The notes beneath the pieces were generated by a model, which searched no databases, was not told the DNA's origin, and saw only the letters and a program-made list of their open reading frames with translations. Below are positions 1 through 10,517 of a DNA stretch of 64,000 nt, piece by piece (within the stretch, counting starts at the first letter, position 1; the number at the start of each line of letters is the position of its first letter). The translations under genes and the position numbers were made by a program. This DNA is from Diplonema japonicum (taxonomy: Eukaryota; Euglenozoa; Diplonemea; Diplonemida; Diplonemidae). The stretch covers positions 248,001 through 312,000 of the forward strand of contig OZ025672.1 in NCBI GenBank assembly GCA_964019335.1. The letters run 5' to 3'.

Positions 1-1994
1 GTGCCTGCGATAGATTTTTGAAGCGCGACAAAATCCTGGGATCCAGAGACCAAGGAATCAACGTCTTCAGGAATATCAGGCGCCACCCCGAGCTTAACCT
101 CAGCAAGGGTCCTGTATACACCACAGTCCGTTCTGCGCAGCTCATCCCACATCCCAAGGGATGCCATGCACAGCGTTCTCGCCTCGGCGATGGTGGCCTG
201 TGTGAGGACCTTAGCATCGTTGAACAGTTTGAAGTCTATGCTCGCGTGTAACAAACTACTGTGTGCCACAACATGTCCCGCATGAAGCAAAGCATACTTC
301 TCCACAACTTGCTTTGCCTGAACAGGTTTCTTCCCTATCATATCAACGGGATCGTCCCGAACAGCAATTGCTGCCTGAAGCGCTTCCCTGCCATGCTGGA
401 CCACGTCAGTTGGGTTCTTTGCTGAAAGGCTCATGAAGTAAAGACACAATCCATATTCGTTTTTCATGTGGCATTTCTTCGCCAGACTCAGTGCTTTTGA
501 CGCTTGTGTGTACATGTTATGCAGATCGCCGAGCTTGTGGTACGCCTCAGTAACCTTGATGAGAACCGAGAACTCCTCGCAAGGCTTGATGACCAGCCCG
601 TTCTCCGTCTTTTGCAAGATATTCATCAGCAATGGTACCGCTGTTGCATACGCACGCTGGCCCATGTGCACGGAGACACGCTTCATGGCATCTAGGTAAT
701 CCTTCTCGTACCGATCCCGTTGCTCTGCTTTGGCCAATCGGATCATGTGCAAGCCCTGTTCCTGCATCATCCTGTCCTCTTCCGCCGCCACTTTGTTCAG
801 CCTCTCCACAAGAACCTGTTGCAGTTTTTTGTGCCTTTCCTTTTTGCAGTCCCCGCCCATCTTCTGGCTCTTCTGCACCGTGAACAGCTTCGCCAACAGC
901 TCCTCTTCGCCTTCTTCGTCCGTCTTCTCCTTTTCCTTTTTCTTTGTCTTTTTCTTCTGCTCCACTGGCACCTCAATCGCTTCGACCTCCTGCTCGTCTT
1001 CTGAGCTTGACACACTTGACTCTGACTGGTACGCAGGTAAAGCGGTTTGTTTTTTCTTAGGCTTCTGCACAGGGGGCTGCTTGGCTGTGACTGGTTGAGC
1101 TGCGGGTTTTCCTCTAGCTTCCTTCCATCCGCCTTTTGACTGTGCAGGCTTCTGTGTTTTAGCCTCTTTTGGTACAGGGGTGCTTGGAACCTGACGTTTA
1201 ATGAGCTCCATTTCACTGGTGTTGACGGCAGACTTGAACCGCTCGTTGTTGTTGGCAGGACGCTTTGGTTTAGCAGGCTGTTGATGTTGTGGAGAGGGCA
1301 GGGCAGGGACCTGCTGCTTCTGTTTATTCGGCTGCTTACTCTGAATTTGTGTAGCGAGAGTTGCTTCGATCTGCAGATGACTAGTCTCCTTCACTGCACT
1401 CTGCACCTTAGCATTCCCAAGCCGCACAACATCAGCAAGCGTCCTCCTAACTTTCACGCAAGTGTAGCTAAGAATAGAGGTGACGGCAGCCATGATCGTG
1501 GGCATAAGGAGGGGGCTCATACGGAACTCATCCCAATCATAATTCGCAGGGAGAGGTGCGGGGTAAGATTGCTCCATCACAGGGTAGGGGTGGGTCGGTG
1601 GAGGGAGCGGCGGCGGTGCTGTATTCTGCCCATAAGGGTCATGCATCCAAGAAGAGGACTGCCTCGGGATCTCTTCCTGTTGTGTGTATCCACCATACGC
1701 GTCATATGTGGTGTAAGAGTAATATTCGTTCGAGTACTCCTGGGTGCTCCCATACATCATCTGGTAGCAGTCTTCACAGGCGCAGCCAGTGAAACCAGTG
1801 TGTTCTACTCTTTCTTCGCCCTCCATCAGCACCTCGCCCTCCATCAGCACCTCGTTCTCTATCAGTACTTCGTCCTCTTTTATGATCCCGGAGCCTGGCA
1901 CGAACTCCTTGCTCGAAGGATTCAGCCCCACCTTGTGCATCTTCTGTTTTTTGTCGGAAAACACAGGCTCTTCTCGGTGCTCATTGTTACTCAT
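1..1994 (-). CDS. PAM2-motif protein with helical repeat-like C-terminal half (3' end outside window)
   Basis: One open frame runs from an ATG at 1994 to the left edge (664 codons) with no stop. Residues 24-33 read LNPSSKEFVP, a close match to the PAM2 motif (LNPxAxEFxP), which in many eukaryotes binds the MLLE domain of poly(A)-binding protein. The motif is followed by a repeated EVLMEGE segment, a Tyr/Pro-rich low-complexity region, a basic Lys/Glu-rich coiled-coil-like stretch, and an alpha-helical region that looks TPR-like (repeated Ala/Leu helices with YHKLGDLHNMY). I cannot name the family. Role inferred: a poly(A)-binding-protein partner acting in mRNA metabolism or translation. An AG (CCCTTAG) lies about 10 nt before the ATG and could be a trans-splice acceptor. 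The PAM2 call is firm; the TPR call is tentative. Confidence 0.75.
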   Translation of the reverse strand, partial: MSNNEHREEPVFSDKKQKMHKVGLNPSSKEFVPGSGIIKEDEVLIENEVLMEGEVLMEGEERVEHTGFTGCACEDCYQMMYGSTQEYSNEYYSYTTYDAYGGYTQQEEIPRQSSSWMHDPYGQNTAPPPLPPPTHPYPVMEQSYPAPLPANYDWDEFRMSPLLMPTIMAAVTSILSYTCVKVRRTLADVVRLGNAKVQSAVKETSHLQIEATLATQIQSKQPNKQKQQVPALPSPQHQQPAKPKRPANNNERFKSAVNTSEMELIKRQVPSTPVPKEAKTQKPAQSKGGWKEARGKPAAQPVTAKQPPVQKPKKKQTALPAYQSESSVSSSEDEQEVEAIEVPVEQKKKTKKKEKEKTDEEGEEELLAKLFTVQKSQKMGGDCKKERHKKLQQVLVERLNKVAAEEDRMMQEQGLHMIRLAKAEQRDRYEKDYLDAMKRVSVHMGQRAYATAVPLLMNILQKTENGLVIKPCEEFSVLIKVTEAYHKLGDLHNMYTQASKALSLAKKCHMKNEYGLCLYFMSLSAKNPTDVVQHGREALQAAIAVRDDPVDMIGKKPVQAKQVVEKYALLHAGHVVAHSSLLHASIDFKLFNDAKVLTQATIAEARTLCMASLGMWDELRRTDCGVYRTLAEVKLGVAPDIPEDVDSLVSGSQDFVALQKSIAG

Positions 1995-2651
1995 CGCACC
2001 CACCTAAGGGTTGCCCCAACCTCCACCCTCCCTTTCCCCCCCACCCCTTTTGGGAGAGGTTGTGGTCCTGAGGTGATTTTATTTTAAAAAAAGAAAACAA
2101 AATACCCCCCCCCCCCCCCCCGGTAAAATTTTCGGCAAACAAAAAAAACCCGACTTGAACCCACTGGACTACAGGACAACTCCGCAGAGACGTCCCCTCT
2201 CTCGGTTTACTGAGATAAAAGGACAAGACCCCCCACCTGCGAGGCGAGCAGGAGGGAGCTCAAACCCGACACGAACAACGACATCCGACGACGAACATCA
2301 AAAGTGCAAACGGACAAGAGCAGGAAAGACGAACTCCCAGTGCCGCAGATAGGAAGAACCGGCATGACCGACAAAGTGCGAAGCCACGGATGCCCAGGTG
2401 GTGAAGATGGGCTTTAACCTCCAAACCACAATAACCCGAAAAAAAAAAGCGAAAGAAACGAACAATACAAAAGAGGAACTGGCCGTTGTTTGTACGTGCC
2501 GGGTAAAAAAAAAAGAATAAAGAGGTATAAAGGCCTGATTTGGGACGTCCTGTTGAAAAAAGAAAAAAAAAGCAATCTAAAAGAGGCTCGGAAGAAGGCA
2601 ATCTAAAAAAAGGCTCGGAAGAACCCTTTTTTTTAAAAAAAAAAATAAATG
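1995..2651. other. Spacer between the PAM2 gene and the IPT gene
   Basis: Contains a C-run near 2105-2120, A-rich stretches and a 26-bp tandem duplication at 2572-2623. On the minus strand the frame 2260-2601 is open downstream of a possible GTAGCA..TTTTTAG intron at the end of the IPT gene, so a C-terminal extension of that gene cannot be excluded. No independent gene is recognised. Confidence 0.5.
2572..2623. repeat. 26-bp direct tandem duplication
   Basis: Two adjacent units start with gcaatctaaaa and end with ggctcggaagaa (2572-2597 and 2598-2623), differing at a few bases. On the minus strand each unit carries a pyrimidine-rich TTTTAG, so the duplication doubles a potential 3' splice site just downstream of the IPT gene stop. 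Confidence 0.8.
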
Positions 2652-5516
2652 CTACCTCATGGATGAAGGCAGCAGCAACATGAAGAGGAAGCCACGAATG
2701 AGCAGCGCATCTATGAACTGCGCGGGGGTGGGGTTCTCCTTGAAAACAGAGAAGACGTTTTGGAAGAGAGCATTTGTATGCGCGACAGTGAGATGTACAG
2801 TGAGATGTGGGTTGTATAAGTGAATTGCGTCCGTGACCCAGTCCTCACACGAGAGAGTCCCCCCGTGATCCCAAACGTTTCCTATCGGCCTGTTATTCTT
2901 CTCTATTTGCCAGCAGCGCGAGATGTAAGGTATGTCACGAGGCTGCGAATACACAGGAATGAACCCCAACGCGCGTAGCTTTTTGAGGCAGTGCCAGAGA
3001 TTGTGACAGCTTGCCAGGGTGTGATTCACTTCGAGATCGGTATCAGGCCCGATGGTAGATTTGAACATGCATTCAGGACCCACTTCGCCGACCAGCATCG
3101 GTCCCAAAAATACATCATATTTAACCACAGTTTTAGCAGGTAGAACATCGGTTTCTAACGGAAGCGACTTTGTGGATAGTGCTAACAATTTAGTTTCCGC
3201 CTCCCAAGACTTTTCAATGTCAGCGATGTGGTCGGTGAGGATGGAGGGCAGCTGCACGAGCTCGTCAGCAGCGGGGTTATGAACCAAGCAGTACGAGGTC
3301 ATCAGTGACGAAATGAAATCCTCCTTCTTAACCCCCGTGATCATTTCAGTACCGTAAGGCGGCAGCCATTGTGAAGCAGCCTCGCGGTAGGCTTTTATGT
3401 TCAAAGGGTACCCCAAGAGCGAAGCGACGTGTTTCCACTGTCCTTGGTCCAGCGTCTCACACTCGGGATGCGTTTGCATAGCATACATCGCGTGCAAGCG
3501 GGCATACAGCGCGTACACCTTAGGATCCACAATGAAGCCCCCCACCAACACCCGATACCAGTAATATCTGTATTCCTTCGGTGGCTGTACCCATGATCTG
3601 TTATTTTTCACAAATATTTCTTTGATGGTCTGTTTGTACACCTCTATGGTGCAAGCTCCATTGTGTACAAAAGCGGTGGAGCGGTATTCGGTCAGTTCGG
3701 ACTCTTGTAACAACGGCATTTGAAACTTCACGTATGATCCGTGGATGATGTGGCACGGGACTTCGATGTCGCCGATTCTCACCGAAACACCTCGTTTTTT
3801 GCAGAATCGCTGGCCTTTGATGACCACCTGTTCGTCAGCCCCGATGATCGGTGACACTGAAGAAATAAGCGGGGCACGAAGGATATCATCGTCTAGGTCG
3901 CTAAACATCGGAAATCCCGTCATTTTGATATAAGCGGGTTTTATGTACAACGTGAACAAGAGGTCGACCCATGCCAAAGTCGGCGCGTCCTGCGGCAACA
4001 CGTGCCATAATCTTCCAGATATTGCCATAGCGTTGGACAGCCTCACAACCGCGTCCGTGAACTCCGGTTCGATAAGAAGCAGTTCACTCCCGTTGATCTT
4101 CAAAGGATGATACACATATCCATTGGAAGCTGATAAGAACACATTAGTCAGCATGAACCCTGTAACAACCCTCGGGAAGAGCTCAATGTGCCGTGCAAAC
4201 TCGACAAACTCATCCTTTGTCATCGTTGTCATCCAGCGGCTCCCCTCACTGTCACACACCACCTCCTTATTTGGTGCCTGCGGGTTGTGCGACGCCGAGA
4301 AATACGAGAATATCTTGCTTATTATAAACGAACGGCAGTACATATAATCGTCCAATTCGTTATTTTTCGTCAACCACTTATCCTCAAACTTCTCATGCAT
4401 GGTGATGGTATTGCAGTACGGAAGGAGTGTGTGGTCAAGAAGCTCCCTTATGAGAGCAGATGGGTTCTCAGAAAAGGCAGCCTGATCCATGTCATCGACG
4501 TGGCACAGCATGATGAGGTTGAATATCATAAATGTGACGCCCCGTTCCATAATAAGCATGGACAGTGCGGTGGTTGCCTCTGACAGCTGCAGGTTCGCCG
4601 CTTGCAGGAACACTGAGAAGGTTTTGTACGATACCCTGTTCTTCAAAAGCCCCTTTTTCTCCTTCCCAATAGACATGAACACCTTGCTGAGATCCTCTGC
4701 GAGATCACGCTTCTCTTCAATGTACCTGATCAACTCGTTGTTAGAGGTGCATGGGTGGTGTATCAAAGGCATGTCAGACTTTTTAGGGCTCAATCTTGGT
4801 GACGCTGGCCGACACGTCATACTAAATTTCGGGCTTTTTCTTATCGTGCTTAGTGGCGATCTGGGTGTCTCTGAGCGTCTGGACCAATCTGCCTCATTTG
4901 CAACAACAGGCGTTTTGAGGATTCTAGTTTTTCGTTTTACAGGTGTCGCTGTCACGGTGTTGACAGTGACGAAGCTCGAACTTGTCTGTGATCTGGTGGG
5001 TCTTCGTGAAAATGAAACGTTTAGGTTTGGACCGCAGAAGAGAGATTGGCGAACTTTGTGCAAGGTGGTGGGGGCGCACTTTGATCCGCTGGAACGCCTT
5101 CGCCTAACAGGGGACTCTGTTGCGAGAACCACACCACGCAAGCAGAGTCGCTTAGTCTCCCGAAGCTGGAGTACGCAGAAGTTGAGGTCTATGGACCGTG
5201 ATGCACAGAACCTGGACTTAGACATTAAACTTATTGCTTGTGTCATCCTCCTCGTTTTAGCCCACATATTGTTTGGCGAAGTGGTATCGATTGGTGTCGT
5301 TTCAGTAAGAACAGGATCTGCGGAGAATAACGACAGGTTCGGACTCGAGCCGGAAGGCAGAGATAGGTCATCAACGTTCCTCCGTTTGAATGTTGCCTTG
5401 GATTTATGTCTGCTCGACTCGTTCGCTGGTGGTGGTGGTGGTGGTGACACGGTGAACTGAACCTGCTTGTCCATAGAGGGTCTCGACTGGAATCCGTTAC
5501 TCGGAACGGTTAACAT
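2652..5516 (-). CDS. IPT/TIG-domain protein, otherwise unknown
   Basis: 954-aa ORF. I start at the ATG at 5516; the frame is open further upstream but only through a poly-A leader with no ATG. The first 250 residues are low complexity with a Pro run (PPPPPP near residue 25), many SP/TP sites and basic patches. Residues about 548-601 (LISSVSPIIGADEQVVIKG, then RIGDIEVPC) match the Ig-like IPT/TIG fold: hydrophobic strand, SP.. turn, V.I.G..F, and an IG...V.C strand. The remaining helical regions, including a segment around 255-360 that might be EF-hand-like, are not recognised. Upstream sequence ends in TTTTTTTAG then a short A-rich leader, a plausible trans-splice acceptor. Function unknown; IPT domains bind DNA or proteins or act as structural spacers. 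Confidence 0.7.
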   Translation of the reverse strand: MLTVPSNGFQSRPSMDKQVQFTVSPPPPPPANESSRHKSKATFKRRNVDDLSLPSGSSPNLSLFSADPVLTETTPIDTTSPNNMWAKTRRMTQAISLMSKSRFCASRSIDLNFCVLQLRETKRLCLRGVVLATESPVRRRRSSGSKCAPTTLHKVRQSLFCGPNLNVSFSRRPTRSQTSSSFVTVNTVTATPVKRKTRILKTPVVANEADWSRRSETPRSPLSTIRKSPKFSMTCRPASPRLSPKKSDMPLIHHPCTSNNELIRYIEEKRDLAEDLSKVFMSIGKEKKGLLKNRVSYKTFSVFLQAANLQLSEATTALSMLIMERGVTFMIFNLIMLCHVDDMDQAAFSENPSALIRELLDHTLLPYCNTITMHEKFEDKWLTKNNELDDYMYCRSFIISKIFSYFSASHNPQAPNKEVVCDSEGSRWMTTMTKDEFVEFARHIELFPRVVTGFMLTNVFLSASNGYVYHPLKINGSELLLIEPEFTDAVVRLSNAMAISGRLWHVLPQDAPTLAWVDLLFTLYIKPAYIKMTGFPMFSDLDDDILRAPLISSVSPIIGADEQVVIKGQRFCKKRGVSVRIGDIEVPCHIIHGSYVKFQMPLLQESELTEYRSTAFVHNGACTIEVYKQTIKEIFVKNNRSWVQPPKEYRYYWYRVLVGGFIVDPKVYALYARLHAMYAMQTHPECETLDQGQWKHVASLLGYPLNIKAYREAASQWLPPYGTEMITGVKKEDFISSLMTSYCLVHNPAADELVQLPSILTDHIADIEKSWEAETKLLALSTKSLPLETDVLPAKTVVKYDVFLGPMLVGEVGPECMFKSTIGPDTDLEVNHTLASCHNLWHCLKKLRALGFIPVYSQPRDIPYISRCWQIEKNNRPIGNVWDHGGTLSCEDWVTDAIHLYNPHLTVHLTVAHTNALFQNVFSVFKENPTPAQFIDALLIRGFLFMLLLPSSMR

Positions 5517-7151
5517 TTTTTTTTTTCTTTCTTTTTCCAACTAAAAAAAGTTGTCTCGATTTTAGTGGTGCCATGCAGTATGTGACACAGCGGCCACCCT
5601 TGTGAAGCTTCGCCCCGAAGCCTCCCAAGTCCCCTGTGGTCCCGTAGAAAGTAAAAGTGGAGGTAAAGAAAGCTTGGAAATTGAAATAGGGAGAGGGGCC
5701 ACAGAAGCAATTAAAACACCAACTGGAGAGTTGTGGAGGCTTGCTTCACTGGCACGATGCCGCGGGGAGGCTACTTGCCTGACCTGGTGAAGCCACCTCC
5801 TTGTTCGATGTAATGGGATAAGGGACTCTCCGTTGAGGGCGATGCTAACTGGCGCCACGCGTAGGGTGGGCTCTCCACCCCCGTCCAGGTTTCCCCACGT
5901 GTACGGCTTTAGAACGAGAGTTTCCCTTTCGCTTGTGTTTCTCCAAACCACAATTACCAGGAACCACCACAGGGAGGTTGGAAACATTGGTCCCCAAAAA
6001 TAAAAAAAAAAAAAAGAGGAAATCGGTAAAAAAAAAAAAAAAAAAGAAAGAAAAAAAAAGACGGAAAGAAGATTGGGAGGGTTAACCCGAGGGGGGTGGA
6101 AAAAAAAAAAGCGCGTTGCCAACGGTTTATTGCTGGGTTAGGGGGAGGGGAGTTGAAGTTCGCTTACAAACTTCATCTCAACATATCAGCGATGTCCCTA
6201 TCACCGGGTCATGGCATGAGGGGGGGGGGGGGGGGGGGGGGGGGGCAAACGAAGGATGACAAAGAAAGAAAGAAGAAAAAAGAAAGATTAAAGTGAATCA
6301 TGAAAGGAATGGGAAAAGGAAATAAAAAAAGACGAAAACACCCCGGTGATCTCCCCCTCCTTTTTTTTTTTTAGGAATGAAGATAGAAATTAAGAAGTAA
6401 GAAGGGGAAAGACCCAACGCCTTTGAATGTTCGATAAACCAAACGGAGCCACCGGCTAAAAAATGTTGCAATATGGATTTTCTGTAAAGATCTTCTCAGC
6501 CGGCCTTCCTAGGAAGTTTCTTCTTTCTTTCTTTTGATATTTAAGATCTAGGTGACACGGTGCCGTTCCCACTTCTCGCGGTAGGTAGGAGGGCATCTTT
6601 TTCTGTTGTCGAAGTTAAGTGAACCCCTGCCAAATAAAAAAAAAAGAAAAAAAAAAAGCGGAAGCAGAGAAAAAAAAATAGGAAAATTGTATTGAATTAA
6701 GGTATGGGGAAGTGGAAGGAGAGTTTCAGAGGTTTCCTTTTCTTTTCTTTTTTTTTTCAGTTTTTCTATTTCCCCTCATGTTGCCAGTTCATGGGTCTTG
6801 TCAAAACAAGGGGGTTCTTTTCTTTTTCGCCGTTTTGCTTTTTTTTTTCTTTTTCTTTTTTTTTTCCCATACAGAAAACAAAAAAAAGAATTTTTTTAAA
6901 AAAAAAAAGCGACACTCCTTTCATTTCGACAGTATCTCTATACAAATTTATATGGGATAAAAAAAAAAAGAGGAAGAAAAAAAAAAGGGGGGGAAAAAAA
7001 AAGGTACACAATTTCTCCTTTCCAAAACCATTACCATTCCCTTGGGGGACCCGACCACAAAATATTAAATTAAGTACAAAAAGAGAATCACGGAAGAAGT
7101 GCCTTGTCGTCAGCCTGAGTAAAAAAAAAAAGGAAATTTTTTTTTTGTTTT
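5517..7151. other. 1.6 kb spacer with G26 run and one short ORF
   Basis: Mostly A- or T-rich low complexity, with a 26-bp G homopolymer at 6220-6245. The minus frame across 5562-6122 is open but compositionally odd and starts in phenylalanine runs, so I do not call it. A 46-codon ORF at 6456-6596 is listed separately. Confidence 0.5.
6456..6596 (-). CDS. Possible 46-aa basic small protein
   Basis: ATG to TAG frame of 47 codons. It reads as a normal globular composition (starts MPSYLPREVG, then KYQKKERRNFLGRPAEK, ending PYCNIF) and lacks the homopolymer-driven residues that dominate spurious ORFs here. A CAACAG acceptor-like AG sits 6 nt before the ATG, the same arrangement as other genes in this cluster. 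Family not recognised. It might instead be one exon of a longer gene or a chance frame. Confidence 0.4.
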   Translation of the reverse strand: MPSYLPREVGTAPCHLDLKYQKKERRNFLGRPAEKIFTENPYCNIF

Positions 7152-10100
7152 CTAAAAGCATACATCATTACTTAAACTAACCATCTCATGCAGGTCATCG
7201 TCTTCGTCCGGTACAATACCACTCGCTCGATCATTTCCACAGAGATCACTCTCACTGCTATTGTTGGTGGAGGCAGCCTCCTTTTCATTGATGTTTTTAG
7301 GGTAAAGGCACCTCTTGCAGCTGCCAGCCCTCAAGAACACTCTGTTGAGGGCCTTCGTGTAGGAGTCAAGACCATGGCCGCCCATATCCTTCACCCCCAT
7401 TGTTTTGGTAGGTTGGAAGGCTTTTTCAACCCAAGTCGGTTCCACAAGCAGGTTTCCCTTACGGTCTATACACACCTCCCGCCCGACATGAAAATTGTAA
7501 AAGGTACCGGATACATGAACACTTTTTTTTTTTTTTTTTTTTTTTTTTTTCCCCTTTGAACATACACAGGATCATACTCAAATACCACCCGGAAAGTGTT
7601 TGGCACAGCAGCCTCATAAGACCGTTTAAAAGCGGCGTTGCCCAGCTTGGGTTGTCCAAATGTATAAACAGTACATTCAAGCCCCCGTCGCTTCTTCATT
7701 GTATAAGCCAAGATACACGCTAAGGCAGCCCCCAGTGAATGCCCGGTCACGTTGATCTTCACATCAGCGCCCGGCCCGAATGAACGGATTGCCGCGTCTA
7801 TCGCATGAAGCACAGCATCGCGAAGGGGTATGTTCTGGAGAGGTCCTTTTAGAGCATGGCCGCCGCGGGATTTTTCCCACATGTCCATGAATCCGCGGTG
7901 TAGAAGCGGCTTTCCACAGGGTCCGGTCCCTTGCGTGACCTCTTCCATGGTACGCCAGACTCTACGGGCAAATCGCAGATCGGAGATAAGATTAACCTTT
8001 GAATACCTTATATCAGAGCCTCTAAACGAAACAAATATCGAACGTTCACCGCTCACGGGGGTAGCTATGACAACCCTTGTTCCAGCAAGCTCGATGACGT
8101 CGATCAACCGGAGATTTTGCCGATTCAGGTTAGTAGTTTCCATTATTGGCACTGCTGCTGGTAGTGAAGGTGAATTACGCGGGGTGCCTGCGGGTGTGGT
8201 ATTCGGGGTCAGATCCTTGCTTGGCTGGGGTTGGTGAACAAGCCCTGTGGACACCATTGCAATGCTGCTTGCTAGGGAGATAATGTTTATCGAGCAGTGT
8301 TCAATCGTCAGCGACCAACCGAAGGAGTTCTTGATGAGAAGCGCGTCTCGGAAATCCTCTTTCCCTGGTGGGTAGTACACGGAATAACACAGGTCGACAA
8401 ACCTAGCAGCCGTTTCCACGCAAAAGAAAAGTCTGTTCTCCCTCGCCCGCATTTGAATGGGTGAGTGTGTCGCCATGCTGAACCCGAGGTTGGACGGTTC
8501 CTTCCACACACCCTCAACACCGGTTTCCTTCAAACAGATAAAATTTCCGTCCGGAAGCTGGCACCAATCGTTGCTCATTTCCAGTGCTTCCACCTCTGCG
8601 CCAGTATGCAGGTAGCTGATTATTTTTGAAGTATCGCCGACTGAAGGTTCGGACCTCACGGGCCACCCGTCGGCCGCTGATAGCAGTATAATATTCTTCG
8701 GTTTGGCACGCTGCAGAATGGAGAACTCCTCCTGCTCTTCATCGTGGATGAAGTAGAACAACGCACCCCCGTGGTCCTGCAGCCATTGGTACCACGCTTC
8801 TTTCCATTTGCACCGTCTCCACCTGGGGTGCTCCCAGGATGGATCGTTGGGCAACGGAGGGCAAAGCTCGGGGTTACGCTCGGCTCCGGGTGAGAATTGA
8901 TACACTAAAGAGTAGGTTAGAACGGAGGATAGAATAACAGTTCCTGACTCGTCAGCAGACCGATATGCCGGTTGGTATTTTCCCAACAACAACCAGTAGA
9001 GGAGCAGACACGCGCTTCGAGACAACACGTACGAGGAAACGATGAACAGCAACGATCTTGACACGAGCTGCGCGCGTCGTGTCGGCCCGTATGGCGCTTT
9101 GCGAAGCCAGTTTCGTAATTTCTTCGTTTTCGTAATCGCTGCCACAAGCCAAGCGAGTGTCAACAGCATACCCGACACGTACAGCACAATGTACCAAACA
9201 CCAAGATGCGTGACCCTCGCACGGAGAACCCATCCCACGAAAGTAGCGGTGTAGTCGGTTGACGGGCCAGTGTCGATGATCGCAACTGTGATGTCAGCCG
9301 CGACCATCAATGCCGCCCACATGCCCCACACTGCTTTTTGAAAGGTGCTTAACGGCTCCTTAAGGCTACCCATGAGGCAGATGTACATAACCTGCACGGT
9401 GATCGTGAAATAAGTGGCTGCGTGAAACTCGATAAATTCCAAAACGTTTCTCGTTGTCTCGGAGTCGAAGTCGCCCATCGTCGCCACAAGAGCTGTTGGG
9501 TTGAGGTACACCGCAAGGACAGCAAGGAGGGGTGCAATCCATTTCTGTTCAGGGGTCAGTCTATGTACAGACCACGCGCGCTTCCTGTACGTGTAGTAGG
9601 CGAGGGAGGTACCAACGAGGAGCAACAACCTCATCAGAAAATCAAACAGCGTGTAGATCCCAGATTGAAATTCCAACATCAAGCCTACATCGTTCGGGGC
9701 GAAGCTTGTGTTCAACCCGTGCGGGTTCCCACTTGGCGAGAACACCTCTGCGTCCGATATCTTCACCTTTATTTTGTACCGTTTCTTCCCCGACGCCATG
9801 ACTCTAATAGGGGTTGAGTAGCACGTTCCTGTTGTACCCGTGCAGTGAGTCATGTCAACGACCATTTCTTTGACCTGAGGAAACTGTCTACCTATGACGA
9901 AGACCTCTTGAGTGATGAGAAGCATGCCGTAGCCGAGCTGGTCTCTCCCCTCCATTCCTTTTATCCCGACCGTAAGATGCATGAACCGGTTCAGCCAGTG
10001 AAGCCCTCCTAGTTCGCCTTCCCAAGTTGAATGGTCCACTAGACAGATATCACTTGTGCTCTTGCACCCCACACCGGAGTGGCACACATTCGCACATTCC

Positions 10101-10237
10101 CACATAGTTGAATAATCCCACACTGACAGTACAGTCGCTGCGATTGCCACCGTGTAAATCATGAGGAAGTGATTACGAGCCTTCTTCCCACTCAGGCCTT
10201 CTATCTCTGTTGGTGGGTACTCGTGAGAGGGGTCCAT
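7152..10237 (-). CDS. Multi-pass membrane protein fused to a class 3 lipase (one intron)
   Basis: Two exons, 10237..7566 and 7521..7152, joined across a 44-nt intron (GTATGT donor, A-tract then AG) give 1013 aa. The N-terminal half has a first TM helix (about 24-42), an ectodomain with paired Cys, then about seven TM helices, resembling the Wntless/TMEM181-type membrane fold. The C-terminal third is a lipase_3 domain with GHSLGAA nucleophile elbow, FGQPKLGN, an acid in EYDPV, and the catalytic His in FHVGREVCID. That His lies in exon 2, so the intron call is needed for a complete catalytic triad. The poly-T block at 7523-7551 is therefore intron, not a poly-Lys insertion. Role inferred: membrane-tethered acylglycerol or phospholipid hydrolase, like diacylglycerol lipases. 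The start ATG directly follows A14. The Wntless/TMEM181 assignment is less certain than the lipase. Confidence 0.82.
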
Positions 10238-10486
10238 TTTTTTTTTTTTTCTTTAAAAAGGTTTCGTTCCCTCCCTCCCCTCCCAACTTTTTTTTCTCTT
10301 TTTTTCTTGGTGTTGAAAAGACTACAGCTACGAGAGCGGAATAAGAAAAGAAAGAAAGAGGTGAAAAAGAAAAAAGAACGAATAAAAAGTAGTTTTTTTT
10401 CTTTTTTTCTTTTTTTTTTGGCCGCTTTTATTTGTTTGCGCACAATTTTTTTACCTGACAGAATTAACCACGCTGCCATCAACTAG

Positions 10487-10517
<31 letters not shown>

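Noticed and set aside
797-1216. Arg/Lys/Ser-rich 139-codon minus ORF
   Set aside because: Out-of-frame shadow of the PAM2 gene, which is open across the whole region.
1281-2087. 268-codon plus-strand ORF
   Set aside because: Antisense to the PAM2 gene N-terminal region; composition is that of a shadow frame.
2140-2235. GGGTTCAAGTCGGG on the minus strand, like a tRNA T arm
   Set aside because: The stem does not pair and no D or anticodon arm precedes it.
4489-5460. 323-codon plus-strand ORF
   Set aside because: Antisense shadow of the IPT gene; no domain, and all other genes are on the minus strand.
5562-6122. 186-codon minus ORF
   Set aside because: Starts in Phe runs, no domain, and codon pattern differs from the real genes.
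6540-6640. gaagttaag motif, like 5S rRNA
   Set aside because: Only one short block resembles 5S; the rest does not align. The segment is better explained by the small ORF at 6456-6596 and its leader.
7510-7560. Poly-Lys insertion in the lipase
   Set aside because: GTATGT donor and A-tract AG acceptor remove it and restore the catalytic His region; better explained as an intron.
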